A program made the translations under genes and the position numbers. DNA of 64,000 nucleotides. Source: Ruegeria arenilitoris (GTDB taxonomy: Bacteria > Pseudomonadota > Alphaproteobacteria > Rhodobacterales > Rhodobacteraceae). Positions within the stretch are counted from its first letter, which is position 1. Each line of letters begins with the position of its first letter. Of this stretch, positions 29,261 to 38,329 are shown piece by piece. The stretch covers positions 248,001 through 312,000 of the forward strand of contig NZ_WPZQ01000007.1 in assembly GCF_013030265.1 (NCBI RefSeq), given 5' to 3'. The notes under the pieces are model-generated. The model was not told the origin of the DNA. It saw only the letters and a list, made by a program, of their open reading frames with translations, and ran no database searches.

Positions 29261-29489
29261 TTTCTTGTCCGTTCCCTTCTTTGTGCCATGGCCCATTGGG
29301 CCTGTTGCTGAGCGCCAGTCACAACCTGAAGCCGAATTGTGCGGCGGTGATATGCGTGTCGCCACGAAGATCGTTTGCGCGATCAAACCAAGCATTGAGC
29401 GGGCCTCCTTCGGCGACAGTAGGCTTGAGCAGGTTATTTCTGTAACGAATAATATTGCTAACCGTGATGAGATATGGAAATCTTACTTT

Positions 29490-30362
29490 ATGAAGCGTGA
29501 TCTCGAAATCGACCTGCTGCGATCCTTCGTCGCCGTCGCGGCGCATCGAAACTTCACGCATGCTGCACAGGCCATTGGGCGCACGCAATCAGCTGTCAGT
29601 CTTCGGATCAAACGGCTTGAAACTATCGTGGAGAAACGCCTCTTTGAGCGGAGCCGTCAGTCCGTGTCGATCACACAGGCCGGCGAAGCGTTGTTGGTCT
29701 ATGCAAACCGCATTCTGGCTGCAAACGATGCTGCGCTGTCACATCTGCAACGCCCAGAGGCGGAAGGATTGATCCGGGTCGGAGCGCCTGATGACTACGC
29801 GACTTTCCTGCTGCCTCCAATTCTGTCCGCCCTGGCGAAAGCGCATCCCAGATTGCAGTTCGAAGTGACATGCGACAACGCCAGCGATCTGCTGCCCATG
29901 TTGACGCGAGGCCAACTGGATGTGGTCGTTGCAACGCACCGTCCAGATTCTGTCGCGGGACAGGTCGCGAGGCATGAGCCGCTTCATTGGGTTGCCTCGC
30001 CCGATTTCATCGACGACCACGATCAACCTCTTTCGCTCGTTCTGTTCCCATCTGGTTGTGTGTGCAGGGAAATTGCCTTGGATGTATTAAAGCGCATCGA
30101 CCGCCGATGGCGCGTTGCATATTCCACGCGCAGCATAGGGTTGATCGAGAAAGCCCTTCTTGACGGATCGTCGGTGTCCGTGATGGAGGCCTCTGTCATA
30201 CCATCTGGTCTCAGGATCATTGACGGACAGGCCGGTTTGCCCTCGCTGCACGAGGTGGTGATATCCGTTCACCAATCGAACTCCTGCGAAGCGCACGTGT
30301 CCCTCGCGGCCGACTTTCTGGTAGAAAAACTGGGAAGGGCCCCTATGCGAGCCGTTTCATAA
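29490..30362 (+). CDS. LysR family transcriptional regulator
   Basis: A 290-residue LysR protein. The N-terminal winged helix reads LEIDLLRSFVAVAAHRNFTH and GRTQSAVSLRIKRLE; the effector domain (from LIRVGAPDDYATFLLP) has the periplasmic-binding-protein fold. The ATG at 29490 is chosen as it gives the standard distance to the first helix; the frame is open about 90 codons upstream without family similarity. It is divergent from the CutA-like gene. Confidence 0.9.
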   Translation: MKRDLEIDLLRSFVAVAAHRNFTHAAQAIGRTQSAVSLRIKRLETIVEKRLFERSRQSVSITQAGEALLVYANRILAANDAALSHLQRPEAEGLIRVGAPDDYATFLLPPILSALAKAHPRLQFEVTCDNASDLLPMLTRGQLDVVVATHRPDSVAGQVARHEPLHWVASPDFIDDHDQPLSLVLFPSGCVCREIALDVLKRIDRRWRVAYSTRSIGLIEKALLDGSSVSVMEASVIPSGLRIIDGQAGLPSLHEVVISVHQSNSCEAHVSLAADFLVEKLGRAPMRAVS

Positions 30363-30431
30363 CACGGGCCTGACAGCAACGCTGAATTGAGACCGGACAC
30401 TGGAATTGTCGGCCTGTTTGCTGACTCTGTC

Positions 30432-30595
30432 CGCTCTCGCGCTACTAGCAATCTGGTTTTAAACGTCCGGAATGTGCGGTTGGCGGTCCACTGCATACGC
30501 AAAAGGCGGAAAAGGGATCAATGGCAGGTTGGGGCTAAACCTTCTATCGACACCCCCAGCAGAAAAAGACAGCGTCGAGCCCATTCTCACCCTAA
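30432..30595 (+). repeat. intergenic repeat family A, copy 3
   Basis: Nearly full length. Left half GTTTTAAACGTCCGGAATGT, GCGGTTGGCGGTCCACTGCA, AAAAGGGATCAATGGCAGG; right half ATCGACACCCCCAGCAG and GCGTCGAGCCCA. Confidence 0.75.
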
Positions 30596-30596
30596 G

Positions 30597-30701
30597 ATGT
30601 GGTGTGGCGAATTTCCGGCTGTAGGACAGCCGGTTTGGTACCCTTTCGATGCAAAAAATTGGATACCAAAGTGGATCAACCCCGATTGGGAAAAACCGTG
30701 A
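30597..30701 (+). other. possible 34-residue Trp-rich open frame after repeat copy 3
   Basis: ATG at 30597 opens a 34-codon frame with five tryptophans (WCGEFPAVGQPVWYPFDA, then WIPKWINPDWEKP). There is no clear ribosome-binding site. It may be the tail of a gene cut by the repeat. This gap (30363-30709) holds nothing else besides the repeat. Confidence 0.25.
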
Positions 30702-30709
30702 CGATGCGG

Positions 30710-31642
30710 TTATTCTGAGCGCTCAGCACACAAACTCTCGGTGAGAGAAACGATCTTCTTAGCAAGCCCCGTCATTTCATGTGCGGCCGTGCCCGTTTCC
30801 GAATTGAGGTCCAGTCGGTATTCGTCGAAACGTGGGTCTATGTTTAAACGCGGGTTCAAAGCATAGCCCGGCTTCATTAGCAGGCGCGGGAATTCAAGAA
30901 TTTCCTTGTATTCGTTGATGCGTGTCACGGTTGTTCCGGGCAGGTCGCCTTGCTGCAATTCGAAATCTGACCATCCTGTCACAGGAGAAGAGTTAAAAAC
31001 GAAAGCATGTTTCACTCTTCGATTGTTAAGGTCTGCATCCCTGTACAAGGAATACTGCGCCAAGCCACCTCCAAGCGAATGACCAACTGTGTGGACTTCG
31101 GAAACGTTACCAATCGCCTGATCCATGAACTCCATTATTCGCGGCAACGCATCGTACAAAACGTCATATTGGGTAACAATCGGGGTACGGCCCACCAGCC
31201 AGTGCAAATTCGACGTCCAGTCTTTCAGGCTTTCCTGCAGATTGCGGGTATCAGTTCCGCGAAAAGAGATTACTGCAATCTGGTCATCAGCATGATACCA
31301 GATGTCAAAAGCTAACCCGCGAGAGCTATGGGCACCGAGGATATTCTTGTGAACGGCTTCGGATAGTTCAACTTTCTGCCATTGCGGCGACAAATACGCC
31401 ATGAGCGTTAGTCCTTCGCTCGGATAGGCCAAGGCTGCCATGATTGCACGATCTACTAGCGCTTGACCTTTACGTTGACCTGAACCGCAGAACAAATTTT
31501 CCAATGGTACTGGCTCGGAATCGTTTCTCAAATACGCTTTGTTCGATGGAGGCTCGTAGCTCCGATAGGCAACGACCGCAGCTCCCAGATTCCACACTCC
31601 GATGAATGCAAAAAGGATCACGAGAAATCGAAATACCCTCAT
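30710..31642 (-). CDS. lipase class 3 family protein, membrane-anchored or secreted
   Basis: A 310-residue alpha/beta hydrolase of the fungal lipase (class 3) family. The nucleophile elbow is VGHSLGGGLAQYSLY; the oxyanion segment is AVISFRGTDTRN. The N-terminal RFLVILFAFIGVWNLGAAVV is a signal peptide or membrane anchor. The expected reaction is ester hydrolysis of lipids at the envelope. It is monocistronic, between family A copies 3 and 4. Confidence 0.87.
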   Translation of the reverse strand: MRVFRFLVILFAFIGVWNLGAAVVAYRSYEPPSNKAYLRNDSEPVPLENLFCGSGQRKGQALVDRAIMAALAYPSEGLTLMAYLSPQWQKVELSEAVHKNILGAHSSRGLAFDIWYHADDQIAVISFRGTDTRNLQESLKDWTSNLHWLVGRTPIVTQYDVLYDALPRIMEFMDQAIGNVSEVHTVGHSLGGGLAQYSLYRDADLNNRRVKHAFVFNSSPVTGWSDFELQQGDLPGTTVTRINEYKEILEFPRLLMKPGYALNPRLNIDPRFDEYRLDLNSETGTAAHEMTGLAKKIVSLTESLCAERSE

Positions 31643-32232
31643 CGCTTATTTCGCGCCCATAGCTGACAATTCGTGTCCAATCGATTTGGAGGTGTAAAGG
31701 CCTTTCAACGCCAAGCTGCACCGTTGACACCATCAGTCCAAACAAAACGTTAAAAAACCGTCTAGCACAAGGCTTCAAATATTGAGACAAGTATGCGGAG
31801 AGGACTGAATGCGACCAACCTACTACGGACTGATATGTCTGCTCATCCACTATTCGTCACCTGGCACCGAATGTCCGGAATGTGCTGTTTGCGGTCCGCT
31901 GCATGTGCTTAGGTAGAAGCGTTCGTATCGACCATAGCAACCATTGTGACGCTACCACTCATACCGGTGCTGGCTGAACCGTTAAGAAACGCTTCATGGA
32001 ATTTAGCTGAAATGGCGTTTGCCCTGGCCGACCTTCCTCTTTGACTCGCATAAAAGACGTCAAACCTCGTCGCAGGGATTAGGGAGGGTCGCGATCGGCA
32101 TCGAAAGCAGCCATTAGCTTGATGGCTTTCCGCAAAACGTTGACGTGCTAGCACAATAAATCTGAGGCGCAGATTACCAAGTTGGTTTCACACACAGCGT
32201 ATCAAACACGCTCAACCGAAAGGGACCAAGAA
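31643..32232. other. intergenic region of 590 bases
   Basis: It holds a short family A piece (31850-31912). A minus-strand frame at 31909-32154 has no family likeness. The last 60 bases must carry the promoter for the small His-rich secreted protein. Confidence 0.4.
31850..31912 (+). repeat. intergenic repeat family A, copy 4 (left half)
   Basis: ACCGAATGTCCGGAATGTGC followed by TGTTTGCGGTCCGCTGCATG; only the left half is present. Confidence 0.7.
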
Positions 32233-32511
32233 ATGAAAAAGACACTGATTTCATCCGTCACCGCCTTCGCAATTGTTTTGAGTGCTGGAATGGCGATGGC
32301 GCACCCGTCGGGTGGTCACGGGCACCACGAGCATGCTCAGGATCTCAACTCAGCCGCATCGCAGACACGCGATCACACCGATGTAAAATCTGACAACAAT
32401 CAAACCAAAAAAATGTCTACTGATGCAGCCACCAGTGAACAGTCAATTTCTCTTTCGTCAACGCCACCTAGCGGCAGCTATCAATGGAGCCATGACTACA
32501 ATAATTATTAA
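32233..32511 (+). CDS. small secreted His-rich protein of unknown function
   Basis: A 92-residue protein with a textbook signal peptide (MKKTLISSVTAFAIVLSAGM then AMA|HP). The mature N-terminus is rich in His and Gly (HPSGGHGHHEHAQ), a likely metal-binding stretch; the rest is polar and low-complexity (Ser/Thr/Asp/Gln) with an aromatic end (YQWSHDYNNY). The ATG at 32233 follows AGGGACCAAGAA. No family recognised. It could be a periplasmic metal-binding peptide. Confidence 0.7.
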   Translation: MKKTLISSVTAFAIVLSAGMAMAHPSGGHGHHEHAQDLNSAASQTRDHTDVKSDNNQTKKMSTDAATSEQSISLSSTPPSGSYQWSHDYNNY

Positions 32512-32673
32512 TAAGTGCGGCTTGAGATCATCTGAACGAGAGCGCAAAAAACTTGCCAAGTTGACCACAAGCCGATCCAGCCGAAAGGCTAGGTTTGTGA
32601 TCAACTTGCCTGCTCTAGTTTTCGGAGTTGACCAGGTAAGGGCTCTTTCCAGCCATTCTCTGGGAGTTAAGTG

Positions 32674-33085
32674 AAAGGCTGCTTCCTAATTGTTCGGTTA
32701 GAAAATCGAGGATTCTAGAGTCTCAAAAATTCAAACCTCTAAGAAATCAATTTTATTCTAACCGCAGTCTCACCACTAAGGTGATCCGACAACCATTGTC
32801 TGAGTACGTAAATAATGGGACCGAATTATTGAGACTCGCTTCCCAACGAATTCAACACCTAGAGATTTTTGCGCTTTTTGAGTGTTTCGACGGTTCAAGC
32901 GCTTCAAATCGACGTTAAACAGAAAACTAATGAGCCTCTTCACGATCTGGAAACAGGCGCTGTGTGTCTTGCTGGGACTTGGTTGATCGGCAGAATACCC
33001 TGCCCCAGCACACGGCCCAAAGCGGCCATTTGCGCCAGCCGCATCGAAGGTCTGGTTCGAGCTCAATCTACCTCGTGCCGCGCGA
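32674..33085 (+). repeat. dispersed repeat family B, copy 2 (most complete)
   Basis: Aligns with 56150-56435 along its left and middle part and with 13013-13260 in the middle and right. It contains an inverted repeat, GAGTCTCAA (32718-32726) and TTGAGACTC (32829-32837), enclosing about 102 bases, and shared words GTACGTAAATAATGGGACCG and CCCCAGCACACGGCCCAAAG. The minus strand has a 110-codon open frame here, but it is broken in the other copies, so I do not call a gene. Confidence 0.65.
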
Positions 33086-33145
33086 TGAACAAATGTCTGC
33101 GATGACATCTTTTTTGCAAGTACGGTCCTGCTCTTTTTCGGCGCT

Positions 33146-34072
33146 CTAAGCTATGGAGACGGTCAAATTCGCGCCCGACGGTCCGTCACAAAATACGACG
33201 CAGCTTTCAACGAAGGTCTGAACCAGTTTTCGTTTCGGTCCTGGTGCAAACCCGAGCGAAAGGGTGACGCCGCTGTTGCTGTCCCGGATTGGCAGGCAGC
33301 GTACGTCGTTTCCTGTATAGGTCGGTACGTCACGTGGTTTCATGTTCAACAGGGAAATCCCAATCTTTGAGGCGACAAGCGAGCGGACCATTTCGGTCGA
33401 ATTGGTGGTTGCCACGACGCGAGGGGCTCCTCCGCCCTGTTCAAGAAGTTCCAGATAATACCCACGCGCAGCGGGTCGGTCCAAAAGGATCAAGGGCTCG
33501 GCCACGATTTGGGGCACGCTCACTGTGTTTTGCTGAGCGAGCGCATGGTCCGTTGGACACAGGCAATACGTAGGGGCATGGAAAATCGGTTGCGTTGCGA
33601 TTTGCGGATTGGGCAGCTCTTCAACGAACAGGATCACATCGAACTGCCCGTCCACCAAACCGGTCTGGACAAAGTTGTTGTCGCCCTCAGTCAGCGTGAA
33701 TGTCACGCCAGGATTGGACTGCTGCATTTGTGCTGCAAGCATGGGTAAAAATGCTGGAGCAATCGGTGCGTTGTATCCGATGCTAAGATTTCCAGAAAGG
33801 TTTGATTGGAGATCGGAAATGCTTGTGAGCAAAGTATCGTACCGTTCCAATAAATCATCAATATGCCGTCCGACATCGCGGCCCGCGGCGGTCGGAAAGA
33901 CGCCCTTGGCCCGCGCTCGCGTGACAAGGGCCATACCGAAAACGGCTTCGGCCTGATCCAACGCAGCGGCGATTGCCGAGGGTGTCACGTTGGTGGCCTG
34001 TGCCGCTCCCGTGATGCTGCAATGCTTCAATGCAGCCTGCACGTAACGCATCGCACGGATTGAGAGTGTCAT
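33146..34072 (-). CDS. LysR family transcriptional regulator, likely of the dimethylglycine dehydrogenase gene
   Basis: A 308-residue LysR protein: winged helix AMRYVQAALKHCSITGAAQA and TPSAIAAALDQAEAVFG, then an effector domain beginning LSGNLSIGYNAPIAPAFLP. It is divergent from the FAD oxidoreductase gene, with a 102-base gap that contains a 13-base palindrome (34077-34089), five bases before its own start. The neighbour suggests it responds to a methylated glycine; this is inference. Confidence 0.9.
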   Translation of the reverse strand: MTLSIRAMRYVQAALKHCSITGAAQATNVTPSAIAAALDQAEAVFGMALVTRARAKGVFPTAAGRDVGRHIDDLLERYDTLLTSISDLQSNLSGNLSIGYNAPIAPAFLPMLAAQMQQSNPGVTFTLTEGDNNFVQTGLVDGQFDVILFVEELPNPQIATQPIFHAPTYCLCPTDHALAQQNTVSVPQIVAEPLILLDRPAARGYYLELLEQGGGAPRVVATTNSTEMVRSLVASKIGISLLNMKPRDVPTYTGNDVRCLPIRDSNSGVTLSLGFAPGPKRKLVQTFVESCVVFCDGPSGANLTVSIA

Positions 34073-34076
34073 ACCA

Positions 34077-34089
34077 ATACCTCAGGTAT
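34077..34089. promoter_or_regulatory. palindrome ATACCT-C-AGGTAT, probable LysR operator
   Basis: A perfect 6+1+6 inverted repeat in the gap between the LysR gene and the divergent oxidoreductase gene, where LysR regulators normally bind for autoregulation and activation. Confidence 0.6.
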
Positions 34090-34174
34090 TTTGAGATTAT
34101 ACCATACATAAAACAATTTTTCGGAGATTAGAACATTTGGCAGAGTGCCAGCCAGAAACACAAAGGAGTCTGAC

Positions 34175-36610
34175 ATGAAAACCCGGACCAAAGTTGTCGT
34201 CATTGGTGGCGGCATTGCGGGTTGCTCGACCCTGTATCATCTCACGCAAGAGGGATGGTCTGATGTGGTCCTGGTTGAACGTGATGAACTGACGTCGGGC
34301 ACCACCTGGCATTCGGCGGCTCAGGTCACGAATTTCGGCTTGACCCAGACGATGGTTGGCCTCAAGTCCCACTCCATCGCCCTTTACAAGAAACTACGGG
34401 ACGATCCCGACTATCCGGTTGGCTATCACCACGGTGATGGCGGTATTCGCCTGGCTAATACAGAAGAACAGATGCAGGGGTATCGCCACTTTGCGTCAAT
34501 GGCACGCGGGATGGGTGTTGAGTATGAAGTTATCGACGCCGAGGAATGCGCCCGCCGCCACCCGCTCATTTCGACTGAAAAGCTTTTGGGCGGCCTTTGG
34601 GATGGCGAGGACGGTGACATTGACCCTGCCCAGCTATGCCAGGCGCTCGCGTTTCATGCGCGCAAAGCCGGTGCAGAAGTCTATCGCAATACTCCGGTCA
34701 CCGCGCTGACCCAGCAAAGGGATGATACGTGGACCGTCCACACCGAGCATGGTGACATCGATTGCGACATCGTGGTCAATGCAGGCGGATACCGCGTGAA
34801 CGAGATTGGCCGGATGATGGGGGTGGAGCATCCCGTGGCGTCGATGGAACATCAGTATTTCATAACCGAGGATATCCCGGCGATTGCAGAGGCCGGGCAC
34901 CGTATGCCTCTCCTACGCTGCCCGATCTCGGACTATTATTCCCGCCAGGAAAAGGACGGTTTGCTGGTCGGGTTCTACGAACAGGATTGCAAAACCTGGG
35001 GGATGGACGGGATCAGCCCAAGCTTTTCGAACGATCTATGTCCTGATGATCTGGATCGTGTGATGGACGTGCTGGAAGGCGCGTTCAAACGCATGCCTGC
35101 CTTGGCCGAAGTCGGGATCAAGCGGATCGTGAATGGCCCGATCACCTACACAATCGATGGTGCGCCCTTGGTTGGGCCGATCCCCGGAAAGCGCAACGCC
35201 TACTGTATCATCGGCCTGCGTGCTGGGTTGGGCGAAGGGGGCGGTCACGGTTGGCTTCTGGCACAGCAGATTGTGCATGGCGAGGCGTGCTATGACACTT
35301 GGGTGATCGATCCGCGCCGCTTCACCGGTCATGCAACCGTCGAATTGACTGCGCTCAAAGCGATAGAGGATTACCAGAACGAGTTTCGCTTCCATCTCCC
35401 GCACGAGCATCGCCCCGCAGGACGTAATGCGAAAACAACACCTCTGACGCCTGTGCTAGCAGCCGAAGGCGCGGAATTCACGGTTGTAAATGGCTGGGAG
35501 CGTGTGGACTACATCAAGCCTTCGCCTGCGTTTCATCCATCGCTAAGCTTCAATTTTGATGAGACGTTCGATGTCATTGCTGCCGAGGTCGCCAATGTTG
35601 CAACGAATGTAGGCTTGGCAGAAGTGAATGGTTTCAACCGTATCGAGATCACCGGAAAGGATCGTCACGCTTTCCTTGACCGCATGATCTGCGGGAACGT
35701 TACTAAACGAGATGGCCGCGTCGGGCTGGGGTATCTGTTGAACGAACACGGGTGCATCAAGGGCGAGGCTACGGTTGCCAATCTATCTGCCTCGGAGCGC
35801 GGGCCAGACAGAGTCTGGTATGGCTCAGCTGCCGCGTCTGAATACCATGACATGGATTGGCTCACTTTGCATTTAAGGCAAGACGAGGATGTGCAACTTC
35901 GCAGCCTGACCAACGATCATACAATACTGGTCCTCGCCGGGCCAAAGGCACGGGCGGTCCTGTCTGACTGCGCGCGCGGGAACTGGTCTTCGGACGCATT
36001 CCCGTGGTTGTCGGTCCGTGAATGCTGCATCGGGTTCGCACCTGCAGTGGTGATGGGGGTGAGCTTTTCAGGGGAGCTGGCATATGAAATGCATGTGCCG
36101 AATGCATCGCTTTATGCAGCTTACCTCGCTTTGCGCGAGGCCGGGCGGGCGCATGGTTTGGAACTCTTCGGCGCGCGCGCCATTGAATCCATGCGCATGG
36201 AGAAGGGGTTCCTACATTGGAAAGCCGACCTGATTACCGAATTTGACCCGTTCGAGACGGGTCTTTCACGGTTCGTGAAGCTGGAAAAACATGACTTTGT
36301 CGGCAAAAAAGCCCTGCTGGAACGGCAGTCCGCTGGACCGAAAAGAAAGCTAGTCACGCTGAAGATCGACACCACTCAAGCCCCAGCACATCCGGGCTCA
36401 TCACTGATGCAAGACAACGCGGTGGTTGGCACCATCACGTCCGGCGAATACGGCCACCGTGTCGGAATGAACCTCGCATACGCGTTCGTAAAACCCGATT
36501 GCGCCACCTCCGGATCAACACTACTGCTTGACCTATGCGGAGAAGACATTGCAGCGCATGTGATCGATAACTCACCTTATGATCCCAATTTCGAACGCAT
36601 GCGGAGTTGA
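34175..36610 (+). CDS. dimethylglycine dehydrogenase/sarcosine dehydrogenase-like FAD oxidoreductase with GcvT domain
   Basis: An 811-residue two-part enzyme. Residues 1-400 are a DAO-type FAD oxidoreductase: VVVIGGGIAGCSTLYHL dinucleotide site and GTTWHSA with the His that usually holds FAD covalently. Residues about 435-811 are a GcvT/aminomethyltransferase domain (GFNRIEITGKDRHAFLDRMI, then GARAIESMRMEKGFLHWKAD, FVGKKALLERQ) that binds tetrahydrofolate. It should demethylate an N-methylated glycine and pass the C1 unit to folate. The ATG at 34175 follows AAAGGAGTCTGAC. Related enzymes act on dimethylglycine or sarcosine; the exact one is not fixed. Confidence 0.9.
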   Translation: MKTRTKVVVIGGGIAGCSTLYHLTQEGWSDVVLVERDELTSGTTWHSAAQVTNFGLTQTMVGLKSHSIALYKKLRDDPDYPVGYHHGDGGIRLANTEEQMQGYRHFASMARGMGVEYEVIDAEECARRHPLISTEKLLGGLWDGEDGDIDPAQLCQALAFHARKAGAEVYRNTPVTALTQQRDDTWTVHTEHGDIDCDIVVNAGGYRVNEIGRMMGVEHPVASMEHQYFITEDIPAIAEAGHRMPLLRCPISDYYSRQEKDGLLVGFYEQDCKTWGMDGISPSFSNDLCPDDLDRVMDVLEGAFKRMPALAEVGIKRIVNGPITYTIDGAPLVGPIPGKRNAYCIIGLRAGLGEGGGHGWLLAQQIVHGEACYDTWVIDPRRFTGHATVELTALKAIEDYQNEFRFHLPHEHRPAGRNAKTTPLTPVLAAEGAEFTVVNGWERVDYIKPSPAFHPSLSFNFDETFDVIAAEVANVATNVGLAEVNGFNRIEITGKDRHAFLDRMICGNVTKRDGRVGLGYLLNEHGCIKGEATVANLSASERGPDRVWYGSAAASEYHDMDWLTLHLRQDEDVQLRSLTNDHTILVLAGPKARAVLSDCARGNWSSDAFPWLSVRECCIGFAPAVVMGVSFSGELAYEMHVPNASLYAAYLALREAGRAHGLELFGARAIESMRMEKGFLHWKADLITEFDPFETGLSRFVKLEKHDFVGKKALLERQSAGPKRKLVTLKIDTTQAPAHPGSSLMQDNAVVGTITSGEYGHRVGMNLAYAFVKPDCATSGSTLLLDLCGEDIAAHVIDNSPYDPNFERMRS

Positions 36611-36677
36611 CCAGTACTTCTAGGAAGGATTTCCAAAAGCAGACTTTGAACCAGCCGCAGCGAAAGGAAGTTTCGTC

Positions 36678-36840
36678 CGCATAGCGGCCATCAGAAATTT
36701 GGTTTTGAACGTCCGGAACGTCCGGTTTGCGGTCTGCTGCATGTGCGAAACACGGAAAAGGGATCAACGGCAGGTTGGGGTTCTTATCTCCCATCGATGC
36801 CCACCGCATAGAAAGGCGGCAGTGAGCCCAAAGTTACCCT
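36678..36840 (+). repeat. intergenic repeat family A, copy 5 (full length)
   Basis: The best full copy: GGTTTTGAACGTCCGGAACG, GGTTTGCGGTCTGCTGCATG, GGAAAAGGGATCAACGGCAG, TTCTTATCTCCCATCGATGC, then CACCGCATAGAAAGG and CAGTGAGCCCAAAGTTACC. Its last bases reach the stop codon of the minus-strand gene at 36834. Confidence 0.8.
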
Positions 36841-37166
36841 TGGTCTGCTGTTCCAACCGGATCGTACCAAACTAAGAACTGGTCACCGAGTTCGGTTTGA
36901 ATTGTTTTGAGAATAGCGTGCGCTTCGACCTCGAACTTGTCAAAGTCATTCTTTGACCAAGGACTAGGCCCACCCGGATCTGCCCAATCTAGAGCTGTAT
37001 CGTGAGCAGTTATGAGTTCAATTAGCTTCGCCTTTGTCTCGTTTGATAAAGGCAAGGAACTCTCCAAGTCTGAATAACCCCCAAATGCGGATTGAGTCGC
37101 TTCATTCATGCCCCACAAACACGGCCCTCCCCACTCAAACATTAGTCGAACTTCGAATTGCGCCAT
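36834..37166 (-). CDS. hypothetical protein
   Basis: A 110-residue soluble acidic protein starting MAQFEVRLMFEWGGPCLW; segments SNETKAKLIELITAHDTALD and FEVEAHAILKTIQTELGDQF look helical. No family recognised. A TTG four codons upstream is an alternative start, but the ATG at 37166 has GAGGG upstream. Repeat copies lie at both ends. Its style (small, acidic, isolated) is that of immunity or accessory proteins; not assigned. Confidence 0.6.
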   Translation of the reverse strand: MAQFEVRLMFEWGGPCLWGMNEATQSAFGGYSDLESSLPLSNETKAKLIELITAHDTALDWADPGGPSPWSKNDFDKFEVEAHAILKTIQTELGDQFLVWYDPVGTADQG

Positions 37167-37245
37167 AGAATAGGCCAAGCCCTCTTTTGCTGAGCGTTGT
37201 TTCGGTTCTGCTAACGATAAAATTACAACTTTGTCAAAGTCGGCA

Positions 37246-37412
37246 AAGTCCGCTTATCTGCCATCCGACACCGGACTCTGAACTTCCGAAATATGCGGTT
37301 TTCGACGTGCCGCACATGCGAAAGATCGATGCTTGTTAAACGGCAGGAATGGGTTCAAACGAGCAGTTGGGCCATGTCGCAGAGAATGACGGGGGTGAGC
37401 CCACGTTTGTCT
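37246..37412 (+). repeat. intergenic repeat family A, copy 6
   Basis: Diverged full copy: GTCCGCTTATCTGCCATCCG, GAACTTCCGAAATATGCGGT, CGTGCCGCACATGCGAAAGA, and right end GGGGGTGAGCCCACG. It occupies most of the gap between 37167 and 37447. Confidence 0.7.
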
Positions 37413-37447
37413 TGAAATCTTGATAGTCAGCTTTGCGAACGGCAGAA

Positions 37448-37954
37448 CTAGCCTGTGCTGGCGCTACGCAGCGCCTTACGGATGTAGGTGTTGGCGGACC
37501 GAAAATGTGATGGACCAGATGCCTCGGCAAACCGACCTAGGGACCATTTACCGGTCCATGCGTGCACCCCACTTGAGTAAAGCGTGACATCGTCTTGAGC
37601 TTCGATAAAACGACGCAGTTTATCGCAGGCGGACTCAAACTCCGAGAGCAGGCCAGCCCAAGGTGTCTCGTTGCCTCTCGCATACAGTGATGCGTTGTAT
37701 TCTTTGAGTTGGTTCCATTTATAGCCCTTGGCTGGCACATGAACCTCGCGCCCCGCAACGCCATCTTCGTACCAACCGTAGAACATGCCCATCCAATGGG
37801 TTCGGTGAGCGATGACACCTTTGATCGTGGTTTCGTCTTCAGGGGTCGACAAACAGGAATGCGCTTCATCGACGCTATCGAGCGTCTTGCGTAGCTTTGC
37901 CAATTCCTTGTCGAAGACGGCAAGCAAATCGGTCTTGTTCGTTGCTGCAGGCAT
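37448..37954 (-). CDS. ClbS/DfsB family four-helix bundle protein
   Basis: A 168-residue DinB-like four-helix bundle of the ClbS/DfsB (DUF1706) family. Visible are KTDLLAVFDKELAKLRKTLD, IKGVIAHRTHWMGMFYGWYE, the diagnostic VPAKGYKWNQLKEYNASLYA, and the end WTGKWSLGRFAEASGPSHF. ClbS itself protects its host from colibactin; most family members have no known target. It stands alone between repeat copies, with no toxin gene seen nearby. Confidence 0.88.
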   Translation of the reverse strand: MPAATNKTDLLAVFDKELAKLRKTLDSVDEAHSCLSTPEDETTIKGVIAHRTHWMGMFYGWYEDGVAGREVHVPAKGYKWNQLKEYNASLYARGNETPWAGLLSEFESACDKLRRFIEAQDDVTLYSSGVHAWTGKWSLGRFAEASGPSHFRSANTYIRKALRSASTG

Positions 37955-38067
37955 TGCTTAACACTACACCATTCAACCGGTTGGTTTCTTGATTTGGGTC
38001 AATGGCACTTGGTCTTGTCTGACTAAGCAGTAGCGACTTTTTAAGTAGATGCAGCGAGAGGCCTTTC

Positions 38068-38160
38068 TCCCGCCATTTGCCGCCTAGAATTGAATGTCTG
38101 GAATGTGCAGTTCGCTGCGTTGGCAGTATCGAGCATCATGAATGGCAGAAATGCGAAAAA
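38068..38160 (+). repeat. intergenic repeat family A, copy 7 (left half)
   Basis: GAATTGAATGTCTGGAATGT, GCAGTTCGCTGCGTTGG, then CATGAATGGCAGAAATGCG. The rest of this 375-base gap holds the autotransporter promoter region. Confidence 0.65.
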
Positions 38161-38329
38161 TTATGCTTTCCCGTTCTTAGCGAGCACCCTTGGTGGAATT
38201 TCTTGCATATATCGACAAAGGTCGTGGGTGAATAAACATTCAAACCTTCGATTTTTATGAACTATCCCCGCAAAACCTCTGTATACTATCAAAGGTATAG
38301 CCTCGTTGTAGCACTAGAGGAGATGACTG

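Noticed and set aside
31909..32154. Minus-strand 81-codon frame
   Set aside because: No recognisable domain, no clear ribosome-binding site, and no neighbour that would explain it.
32776..33108. Minus-strand 110-codon frame inside family B copy 2
   Set aside because: The corresponding frame carries stops or frameshifts in copy 1 and differs in copy 3, so the open frame looks accidental.
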